Both the position numbers and the translations under genes were made by a program. Shown here in pieces: positions 1-10,100 of a stretch of 64,000 bases of DNA (its first letter is position 1; each line of letters starts with the position of its first letter). Source of the stretch: Asterias amurensis (lineage: Eukaryota > Echinodermata > Asteroidea > Forcipulatida > Asteriidae); the NCBI RefSeq assembly GCF_032118995.1, contig NC_092661.1, positions 8,246,494-8,310,493 on the forward strand, in the 5' to 3' direction. The notes under the pieces are model-generated. The model made no database searches, was not told the DNA's origin, and saw nothing but the letters and a program-made list of their open reading frames with translations.

Positions 1-225
1 TAGTGACCCCTGTTCATTGCTTTTGTGACCCCTGTTCATTGCTTTTGTGGCCCCTGTTCATTGCTTTTGTGTCTTTTGACCATTGCTTTTGTTCCCCTTG
101 GTTATTGCCTTGGTGCCCCTTGGCTATCACCTTTTTGCCCCTTAGTCAATGACTTGGTGCCCTTTTGGCCATTGCTTTTGTGGCACTTGCTCATTGCTTG
201 TGTGCCCCTTTGACCAGTGTGCAGC
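1..225. repeat. Degenerate ~26-bp minisatellite (GGGCACCAAGGCAAT-like)
   Basis: Eight or so imperfect units of the kind CCCCTGTTCATTGCTTTTGT, read on the minus strand as AGGGGCACCAAGGCAATGGCC. The open frames through it are by-products of the period. Short related blocks recur at 49064-49140 and 53123-53215. It continues off the left edge. Confidence 0.8.
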
Positions 226-740
226 AAGGGGTAGTTTGTCTGACTTCATCTTTAAATTAAATTCAGTCAAGAAACCTTAAAGGGAAGGAAGATCTAAAGT
301 AAGAACATAATCCTGAAATCTGTGGGAAACAAAACAGCTTCCAATTCACTAGCCAGCCTTCATGACATAATGGGAGACTTTTGGATGGTCCTTTTTCATA
401 GTTCTCTCCAGTAGTGTGTGCGCCATTTGATGTAGAATCGGAGAGACACATGAGCCTAAGGAAGTAACAATGTAGATAGATTGATGATACACTGTTTGCC
501 TGAGTAGCGCATCAGAATCCAAACCCCCTCTTTCCTTGAGTGATTGAAGAATGTTTCACTAAGGATACCTCACATAGCACCTACATTCTTGAGGTAGAAT
601 GAGATGGGTCAGAATCAAAACCAAGTGATTTCAAAGTGCCTTAAGACAAACCAGGCCTGAAGCTTATTGCCATCCTACTGTCACGGGACCAATTTCATAT
701 AGATTCCTTTAAGCCTAAAATCTCAGTAGAACACGATTGT
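226..740. other. No gene seen
   Basis: Unique-looking AT-rich sequence with no exon, RNA gene or repeat that I recognise. Confidence 0.5.
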
Positions 741-742
741 GC

Positions 743-1262
743 TTAGGGAAGGTATACGTTTGGTAATCGTGCTACAAATTATTGGCAATAAGAACTTAGT
801 TGGTTATAGACAGTACTTTCGATAGTAAAAAAGCATTTAGAGAGAGATGTAGTTATAAATGAAAAAATACGGACAAATATATCAACTACGGATTATTCTG
901 TTTGCGTAGACATAAACGCTCTGAGCTCAAAAACGTGACAACCTTTTGAAGGAAATTTTCATAATTTCACAGGTTAGTTTTTTTTTCTTCAAATCAAACG
1001 GTTACAAAAAGCAATTGTTCCACAAGTAAAGAGCAATGGAGAGTTGTTGATATCATAAAACATTGTAAGACACAGCTCCCTTTGAATCGATGTAGTTTGA
1101 GAAAAAGACAGAAAAAACTGAGAAAGCATTCAGGCTTGAAGCCTTTCCCAGGCATCTGAAAACACACAATTCTATACAACAAGGAATATGATTTTCTGTC
1201 ATTATTCTCTTGCAACTTTGATGACAATTGAGCCAAATTTTTACAGCCTGTCTGTTATTTTG
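743..1262 (+). mobile_element. Degenerate TTAA-type repeat (family A'), interrupted
   Basis: The left end reads GGGAAGGTATACGTTTGGTAAT, as in the intact copy at 56153-56533. The body resumes at about 1022 (AGAGCAATGGAGAG...AAAACATTGTAAGAC) and runs to about 1250. Roughly 230 bp of foreign sequence separates the two parts. Confidence 0.4.
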
Positions 1263-1294
1263 ATTCTTGTTTTTTGGCTAGTATAGTGATTATT

Positions 1295-1440
1295 AAAGGG
1301 TTTTGGTACTTTTTGTATGACACAAAACACAATGTCCACAGATTAACATTTAACTTGCACAGTTTGAAGATAAGGATACAGGAAGGCTTCCCTTAAAATA
1401 TTACTTGCTTCTAAGGTGATTTTAATAGTTCATGGCTCAC
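1295..1440 (+). mobile_element. TTAA-type repeat family B, left part only
   Basis: Starts TTAAAGGGTTTTGGTAC and continues ACACAAAACACAATGTCC, matching the full copies at 28299, 30400 and 52360. It fades after the CTTCCCTTAAAATATTACTT motif. Confidence 0.55.
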
Positions 1441-1499
1441 AAACAATTATTCTTCTTGAGTAAAAGATGTTTTTTTTTCTTTTTCTTTTCTGTAGGAAA

Positions 1500-2460
1500 A
1501 TAAAATCCTCAGACTACTCAGATGGGATTTAAACAAAAATTGAAATCGAACAATGTTAAAAATAATTCAGCCAATGATTCTCAGAAAAGCAAAATCACAA
1601 TACCAGCCAACCACCCCAGGGTGAGACAACAAGGAAGCAAGTTTCAGTTTTAGATTTTGGAGGAAAACCCCAGTGAATAAAAACAAATAATAATAATAAT
1701 AAAGTAAAAAAGTACCATGTTTTTTTTCTTTTAATGATATCTTGTGTTTTCCGTCAATCTATTTGTATATTAATTTATTTCCATTGCCCCCTTTCTTCCC
1801 TCTATTGTAAGTACAGCCTTGTTGTGCTAAACTCATTCCAGTAAAATCCAATACGAAAAATTCCTGCAATAAATTTCTTTTGGGTGCGACAGATGTACAA
1901 CCTAGTGCAAACAAAATACTCCCGCGGGCAAGCAAAGACCTTCCTCCAAATCCAGGGTGTTGACTTGATGAGAATTAAACCACAAACACCTCGGGAAGGC
2001 GTAGGTCAACAAGTTTTATGAGTTTTTCCACACTTCTACGACATGACCTCCAATCTACAGCCAGTATCATTCGAAGAAAATCATGCAGGGGAGAAGGCTA
2101 GAGTACAGGAGCAGGGAACAGCTGTGAGTCGGAGAGCCATGGAGCTGAGAGACTTCTCTGGGACGCTATCGTTCTCGAGGATTCCCATACGGCGTTTTGG
2201 GGTCAGAGGAGCTAGGATTTAGGAATTTCAATAAGGTTTGGGAAGAGAGATTGGTTTGAAAATAGCCGCAGGGCGAGGAAAATCAACTTCATGAAGGATG
2301 GGATGAATGGAGAATCAAATTTCTATAGAGGGATGGCTGTGGAGTGTTTTGGTGCTAGAAGCCCTATGAGCTTCCCAGTCAGAAGACTTTTCAAACATTT
2401 CATTGTATAAATATAAAAATTACTGTCAAAGACCCTCCTTAAATACTGGAAAGTTTGAGT
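1500..2460. other. No supported gene
   Basis: Contains short open stretches only. The longest, on the minus strand at about 2080-2220, has no start, no flanking coding exon and no familiar motif. Confidence 0.4.
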
Positions 2461-2470
2461 CTCGATCAAT

Positions 2471-2612
2471 AGGTTTGACCATTATTGCTTCTTCCTTTGG
2501 ATGGGACATGATGCCAAAAGTTCCCATGTGTTGTGAAAAGAACTTCAAGGAACCAAAAAGGGATTTTGCCCAGCTGTGACAGTGTACCTCAGCACCTTGT
2601 AAAGCCCTCTTC
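2471..2612 (+). mobile_element. SINE fragment (body of the 3862-4262 family)
   Basis: Shares CCATTATTGCTTCTTCCTTTGGATGGGAC and CCCATGTGTTGTG with the full SINE at 3862-4262, without the tRNA-like head. Confidence 0.55.
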
Positions 2613-2803
2613 ATACTTCCTGCCAATGCGAATGCGATTCAAATTTGATGTGAATTTGACGTCACAACTCCTCTTTCGCTGCGCTATTCGCAAGAGGGTT
2701 GAGCACAACTCAACTCAGTGCGAATTTCGTTGCGAATTTCTTACATCCTTTACAACATGGCACCACATAAATGGGTCTCAGTTTAAAAACTTCTAAAAGT
2801 TGT

Positions 2804-3160
2804 CTTAAAGTCATTGGACACTTTCGGTAAACAGTATTGTCTAAGGCCCACACTTCATGTATCACCACTTCTATGTAAAATAACAAACCTGTGAAAATTA
2901 AGGCTCAACCGGTCATCAGAGTCTGGAGAAAATAACGGGAAAACCTGCCCTTGTTTCCGCACGTTTCCTCTTGTCATGACATGTGTTCAAAATAAATTCG
3001 TAATTCTCGCTATCGAGAATTGATATTGTTTAAAAGTTTTCTCATTTCATGGAATAATATTTCAAGAGAAGTCTTTCACCATTACCTTCTGTAAACCTTT
3101 TTAGTTATTTGTAAAATCTGTAAACTTTTTTTATGTACCGAAAGTGTAATTTGGCTTTAA
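2804..3160 (-). mobile_element. TTAA-type repeat family C
   Basis: Left end TTAAAGTCATTGGACACTTT and right end GAAAGTGTAATTTGGCTTTAA are imperfect inverted copies. The body matches the copy at 28731-29027 in opposite orientation. Confidence 0.7.
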
Positions 3161-3861
3161 AAAATAAACATAAGCACTTTGTGGCACCCGCAGATAAAGT
3201 GTTGTATAACAAAAGTTATTATACCAATTTATGTATGCATTACAGCTGTTCTATAACACGTTCACAGTTATAAATGTTAGATTGTGTTCTTGTCCAGTCT
3301 CTCAAGTTTTCAGTGTTGTTGAATTTGAGTGGAAGTAAAACAATTAAGTCGTACATGTTTGTTAAAAACATCAATTTCCAAGAGTTGCACAAACTGTATT
3401 CTGGCTACCAACTAAAATTCAATGGAAAACTAACAATCGGTTAGAAAAGCTAATCCACATACACTGAAGTGCCCCCCCCCCCCTCCCCCCCCGATGGGAT
3501 TCAAAATCAGTGTAGAGGTAAAAGGTGAGGAACTTAAATACCACAAAACCAACCTTATCACCATGTAGAAAAGTAAAACTATAGGGAACACAATACCAGT
3601 GACCTATGAGTTCCTTACTGCCTAACTTTAACTGCAGCCTCACTACACTGTAGTCCAACCCATTAAAAATCTGCCTAACTTTTACTCTTGCCCATGATCT
3701 AAAACAAACAAGTGAGAAAATAAAAAGGCCCCTCAGTTAATGCTTCCTCAATCTCAACAGAGGGCGCTATACCATTTACAAGTACCAATTTACACAGATA
3801 CAGACAATGTACCATGTACATGTACTTGGAAACAAGTGTAAAAATTTGCACTTACACTGTG
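3160..3861. other. No gene; contains a C/CT homopolymer
   Basis: A poly-C tract at about 3473-3492 interrupts otherwise ordinary AT-rich sequence. No exon was found. Confidence 0.5.
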
Positions 3862-4262
3862 GGAGTGTCTTGGCCGAGCGGTTAAGAGCACCGAATTCAA
3901 ACTCTGGTGTTTCTGATCAGCAGAGTGTTGGTTCGAATCCCCAGCCCTGACACTTGTGTCCTTAAGCAAGACACATAACCATTGCTTCATCCTTCGGATG
4001 GGACGTAAAGCCGTTGGTCCCATGTGTTGTGTAAACGCATGTAAAAGAACCCAGTGCACTTATCAAAAAGAGAAGGGGTTCGCCCCGGTGTTCCTGGCTG
4101 GATTGGCAGCATATTGTACCATAGCACCTTGTAAACCATTACATGGTGCTTATTGATTAGGTCTTATATCTCAAAATTCGCCCCACTCCTTGCAGTAATA
4201 ATACCTGGCGCTTTGTATCCTTTGGCAAAAGGCGCGTTATAAATACAGTTATCATTATTAAT
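3862..4262 (+). mobile_element. tRNA-derived SINE, nearly full length
   Basis: The head has both class-II tRNA-like promoter boxes: TTGGCCGAGCGGTTAAGAG (A box) and GGTTCGAATCCC (B box), which points to a Leu/Ser-type tRNA ancestor. A conserved body follows (GACACTTGTGTCCTTAAGCAAG, then GGATGGGACGTAAAGCCGTTGG) and a tail GGCGCGTTATAAATA plus ATT repeats. Related copies lie at 2471, 11820, 36815 and 49536. It is not a working tRNA gene: a long non-tRNA body follows and the cloverleaf is imperfect. Confidence 0.85.
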
Positions 4263-5337
4263 TAACAGAGAAAATGGAGGCAAGTGCCAAGAGCTAGATT
4301 TCCTTGAAATATCCTAAGCAACATCCAGAGCAAAAGTTGGAGCTAGTCGATGTAGGCATTGGATACTGCCTTACTTTTCTTCATTCGGGGCCATGACCAT
4401 GAGTAACAAAAGGACAGTACATGTATTACAATACTGTATCATTGCTTTGATGTTATGATGTTAGAAGAATCATGGACGCAGACCTAATCCTAATATTATA
4501 ACCATTTACATGTAAATGTGTTACTTGTGTTGTATAACATCCAAGTATTATATTACATTATATGACTGGAGGACAAAACCACTACAAACTGTACAAGACT
4601 GTATTCTTGATTACCAGGGCTTTTCAAACTTCTTTGTATATTTTAGACGCCACTTGTAGCCATTAAGGTCTGTTGCTGACACGTGGGTTCTGAAGGGGAG
4701 GTGTTCATGGACGCGCCGTCTTCCCAGTTACTGACGATCTTTGAGATCAAGTATGAAGTTCCTACAAAACAGAGGGATTAGGTATGCACCGCACCCCCTA
4801 TGGGGTGTGTGGTGAACTGTCAGGTTCCTTTTTACGTTTTTTTAAATAGCCAATTGCTCCTGTTATGGTGTCTAGAAGGTAAAGCCAATTTGGGAATTTT
4901 TAGCCACTTGAGGCTGTTATGGCCACAAAAGGTGAAGCCAATTGGCATTTTAGTCAAATACATCGTGGGTCTAGTAAGCTCTACCCAAAAATGGTATGGA
5001 GGTATGCACAGTGAGTAGTACTTAAATAGTGAGTTTGTGGCATAGGCCATGTAATGTTTAGAACAACGTTTACCTCCTGACCGGAACATGCATTCGTATA
5101 TTAATAATAATATTTGTACAAATTGGTAAAGCGCCAAATCCCCATAAAAAATTGCTCCATGGCGCTTCCAGAGAAACATTTAAAAATAAAACCCCTATAG
5201 ATAAACACAAAATCCTTATCAGAATTGAACACAAATGAAAATGACAAATGAAAAGCAATTACATTGAATAATCTAATACATGTAGATTAATCCAGTGGTC
5301 TAACAAAACAATTCATGTAGGCTGACTGTAGGCTTTT
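4263..5337. other. No supported gene
   Basis: Open frames here overlap on both strands and lack splice context. One short exon-like piece at 4643-4761 (minus) was considered and rejected. Confidence 0.4.
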
Positions 5338-5705
5338 AAAGGTAGTGGATACTATTGGTAATTACTCTAAATAATTATCAGCATAAAAACTTACTTTGTA
5401 AAGAGTAATGGAGAGCTGTTGATAGTATAATACATTGCGAGAAACAAACGGCTCCCTCTGAAGTAAAGTAATTTTTTCGAGAAAGAAGTAATTTTCCACG
5501 AATTTGATTTCGAGACCTCAGATTTAGAATAAGAGGTCCCGAAATCAAGCATCTGAAAGCACACAACTTCGTGTGATAAGGATAGTTTTTATTTCATTCA
5601 TATCTCGCAACTTCGATGACAGGTTTGTTTTTTATGCATATGTTGAGATACACCAAGTGAGATGACTTGTCTTTGACAACTACCAATAGTGTCCACTGCC
5701 TTTAA
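5338..5705 (+). mobile_element. TTAA-type repeat family A, complete
   Basis: Begins TTAAAGGTAGTGGATACTAT and ends CAATAGTGTCCACTGCCTTTAA, an inverted pair. The body has the family landmarks GAGAGCTGTTGATAG, GTGAGAAACGGCTCCCTCTG-like, a GAGACCTCAGATT...GAGGTC inner hairpin and TATGCATATGTTGAGATAC. About 370 bp, no coding capacity. Other copies are listed below. Confidence 0.85.
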
Positions 5706-5870
5706 AACATAGCCATCATAGATAAGCACTTAGTTAAACTAACTGAGCCACCTCTAAGTTTTTATGGTATACTTCTTGAAACTCGAGTCCTACTAAGAGA
5801 GGTGTGCGGTAACACCATGTGAATTCAGCAGAAGCATGTAAGCACACTACTCTAATGAAATACTAACATG

Positions 5871-6054
5871 GTCTCGAAATCAAGCATCTGAAATCACACA
5901 ACTTTGTGTAACAAGGGTGTTTTTTCTTTCATTATTATCTCGCAACTTCGACGACCAATGAGCTCAAATGTTTAATGGTTTGTTACTTTATGCATATGTT
6001 GAGATACACCAAGTGAGAAGAATGGTCTTTGACAATTACCAATAGTGTCCAGTG
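5871..6054 (+). mobile_element. TTAA-type repeat family A, right part
   Basis: The right half of family A (TCTCGAAATCAAGCATCTG to AATAGTGTCCAGTG), 75 bp downstream of the HTATSF1 exon at 6129-6225 in transcript direction. Confidence 0.75.
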
Positions 6055-6128
6055 TGACCAACAATCCTCCACTAAAATGACAAGGATCTACTTGGTGACA
6101 TAATAAGCAAAGAGAAGACAAGACTTAC

Positions 6129-7148
6129 CTCAAACTCCTCAGGATGGAAGAGATGTTTGATGATAACCACTTGCTCGTTCCTCTTGCGCTGGTGAAACTT
6201 CTTCTCAGGCCTCCAATCCAACAACCTGTAACAAACAATTAAGGAGCAAAGACTTAACAACTTAATGTAAGTACAGAGCTGTTGAAGCAGAAAACTTTTC
6301 AAAACAATTTGCTGACAAGACCCCCAGTCACAGAAATTTTTCCTGATAACCATGTACGTCTGGTAAGCTTTACTTAGTTTTACTTGGCAACATTTTGTGC
6401 TTCAGGAGCTCTACCAAATTAGGCCCAGTTTTTCCTCATAAAACAATGACGTACACCCGTACATACACCCAATACTTTTAATAGTTCATTAATCTTGCGC
6501 TTGCATAGGACGTGCCGAGCGACCGAGTGCACCTCACTCAACTTCTGGTGCTGTCAGCAAAGTGTGTGTTAGTGCCACCATGTGATCTTTGTCAAATCAA
6601 CTGTATTCTGCACCTTTTGACAAGAAATAGGAGTTGTTTGAAGAAATTTACCTTAATAGTTTAAAAAGGGTAAGTTTATAGTCAGGGCGCTTGACCTAAA
6701 GGAAGTTGTTTATGCAATCCCCGTGTTCCAGCCGCCCAATTTATATTTGTGTTGGCAAACTTCAGTTCCAAAGATGCCTGCAAATTTTAAAATAAGCTTG
6801 TGCATACATACAAAAAAGCAATTCCAAAAATTGTGTCCAACGGTTGTTTGAAACACCAAGACTTCAAAATTTGTTGACGTAACCACATTGTGAAATTTTG
6901 AGGCGACCAAATTAGGCTAACCAACACTCACCCCTTTCATAAACTTTATAGGTAATGATTCACCCAATTATTAAAAAAGAGCTAAACAACTTCACCACAA
7001 CAAGAAATAGTTTCGTCAGGCTCTGCGTCGAAGTGATATAAATATATTTGGTGACCTCTGAGGGGGGTGGGTCAAGGCTTCAAAGTGACGCCTGCATAAA
7101 GGGTAGAGTTCACACACAAAAAATACTGATGGTTCTTAGCAGAACCAT

Positions 7149-7180
<32 letters not shown>

Positions 7181-10100
7181 GGGGAGGGGAGGCAAATCTT
7201 ACTTTTCTTGGTAGTTTTTCTTCTTCTTCTTGGGCTTCTTCTTCTTGGGTTTAGCTTGGAAGTCTCCTTTCATTTGGAACCTTGCTAACTCCACATGGAT
7301 CTTGTTTCCTCGTAGGTCTGAGTCATCCAACAACTGGATGGCAAGCTCCACGGACTCTCTCTAACAATGGAAAAACAATCGATGAGCAACGACTTGAAAA
7401 TGTAATAATTGCATCAGGGATAAAGAATAGGAATCCGGGGTGACAGTCACTGCTGACAAACAGATCAAAAACTAGAATAAAAATCTTAGGAGGTAAGTTG
7501 GAATCATGGCATTTTCATCTTATAGTAACTCCTAGGATCAATTTCATCAAGACTTCAGACTCGTCTTATCTTGAGACGGGATGAGTAATTTGTAGGCCTG
7601 GGCGAATTATTCGAATATCCGGTTAATGGCGAATAGGTTTTCCTTCTTAACCGGATATCCCCATAGGGCGCGATACCTATTTACAAACTGGCTAATTCTG
7701 TAATTACAACCGAGTAACCGGATATTCTTCAACTATCCGAATATTTGCGGACGTCCGGCGACAACTGATATGAATTTTTTGTCTGAATCATGAAACTTCT
7801 ATTAAGACAGCATAAAACAGCTTAAATTAAGTATTTAACTAAGCTCACTTCCATGAAGAGTTAAAACAATGACATTTCTGACGTAATTTGTTCAAAGATT
7901 ACAAAAGTTTTCCTTCACGTAGAGTCAATCACGATCAAAAGAAAAAGCAAATCGCCATCTTTAAATTAGATCCGGTCATTTTTATGAATGAACCGAGTGC
8001 CACTGTCTAAAACTAATATCAATCCGCCCAGAAGATCTCATTCACAAACGAATAGCGCCCTCTAGCCGCGAAAAAACTATTCGGATATCTGGTTAATTTC
8101 GGATAGTTGGCCAGCGGTATCCAAATAACAAAATTTCACTATTCGCCCAGCACTAGTTACTTGAGTCACTTGAGTTGCGTCCTCAGAACGATTTCACAAA
8201 AGATAAGAAGTGTTTAAAGTGAAATAACATACAAAGATGACCTGGTACCATTCGTAGTGTAAGATCAGTACAAGGGGTGTAAGATCAGTACAAGGGTTGT
8301 AAGTTCACAAATGTTGCTTGATACAACAATAGCACTGCTACTGTTGGCACGAACGCGAAGAGAGACAGGTGCTATGCAGAAAACCATGCAAGAGTTGTAT
8401 TATAATAACATCAGCTCGCCAATCAGCCAGCCACCTACATGGGACTGTTTGTGGAAACTTGATGATGCCAACTGGTTAAATCCAGTTTCATAAGACATCC
8501 CATTTAACGGTATCAAACACCTTTGGTAATTCTCAAATACCAGTATTCTCACTTGGTGTATTCCAACAAATGCATGAAATAACAAATCTATGACAATTTT
8601 TACTCAATTTTTACTGGTCATCAAAGTTGCAAGAGAATAATGAAAGAACAAAATACATCATTGTTGCACAAATTTGTGCGTTCAGATGCCTAAAAAAATA
8701 GTGAAAGACTTCTGACTTGAAGTCTTTATTATTTGAGTAAGAAATAAAATCTTTCTCAAAAAGAACACTACTTCACAATGTTTTATACTATCAGCAGCTC
8801 TCCGTTGCTCATTACCAAGTGAGTTTTTATGGTACCAGTTATTTAGAATAAATACCCAAAGTGTCCAGCGCCTTTAATACCTAGAGAGGTCAACCTTTTA
8901 ACAGAATAATTGTGTTAAAGGAACACATTGCCTTGGATAGGAGGAGTTGGTCTATAAGAAGCGTTTGTTACCGTTTTTTTTTTATAAAATGCATATGGTT
9001 GGAGAGATGTTTTAAAAGTAGAATACAATGAGCCACACAAATTTGCCTCGAAACTGCATGGTTTTCCATTTACTGTGCGAACAGGGTCGGCCATTTATGA
9101 GAGTCAAAAATTTGACTCCCATAAATGGCCGACTGTGTTAGTCTACGAGGTAAAAGGAAAACCGTGCAATTTCGAGGCATGTTTGTGTGAATCATTGTAT
9201 TCTACTTTTACAACATCTTTCTACACCCATACGTGGTATGCATTTTATAACAAACACTTACAAACAATTTTTAAAGACCAACTCATCCGATCCAAGGCAA
9301 TGTGTTCCTTTAAGTCAACAGCAAAGCCCTGACTACTGACCTTGAGATAACAACACCTTCCATCACCCTTGATGTTACCATGGTGATCCAAATACAACTT
9401 GATCTTATTTTCTTGTTTCTCCTCGTCAAACATGATCACTCCGCATTTACTCATTAATTCTTCAAACTCCGTGGGGGTAATGTCTTCGGGCAGACCACTG
9501 ACATAGACATTGGTGTTCTTAGACTCGTCCATCTCAAACCAGCCTGTTGCGAAAAGATAGAAAAATAGAATAAGACTGTTAAAGGTGTATAGGTTCGGTA
9601 GTTACTCTTAAAATTAATGGCAATAAAAACTTACTTTGGTTTAATAGCAGCTTACCATAGTATAAAGCATTTTGAGAATCATTCCGTTCAAAGAAGTGTG
9701 ATTATATCACAAAATGTAGATGTCCAGTTTTAAGACATCACAAAAAAAAGAGAGTGTTTTAAAGGAACACGTTGCCTTGGATCGGTCGAGTTGGTCTTTG
9801 AAAAGCGTTTGTAACCGTTTTTTATAAAATGCATATGGGTAGAAAGATGTTGTAAAAGAGAATACAATGATCCACACAAACATGCCTCAAAATTGCGTGG
9901 TTTTCCTTTTACCCCGTCGACTTGTAATATTTTTATCTTAAGTTCACTTCTGTAGTTTGTTATTAGCTGGGATCCATGGGAGATCAGTGAGTTTTTCTTA
10001 CTGAATGGATTTCCCAGGATAAACAAGAAATAAATAAATAAATAAATAAACACGTCGGCCATTTATGGGGGTCAAAATTTTGACTCCCATAAATGACCGA

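Noticed and set aside
3867..3945. Functional tRNA-Leu/Ser gene
   Set aside because: Promoter boxes are good but the stems are imperfect and a SINE body follows directly.
4643..4761. Exon-like minus-strand piece with a CTCTGTTTTGTAG acceptor, 38 codons then TAA
   Set aside because: Its open frame does not fit the phase left by HTATSF1 exon 5 and the peptide matches nothing I know; no other partner exon was found.
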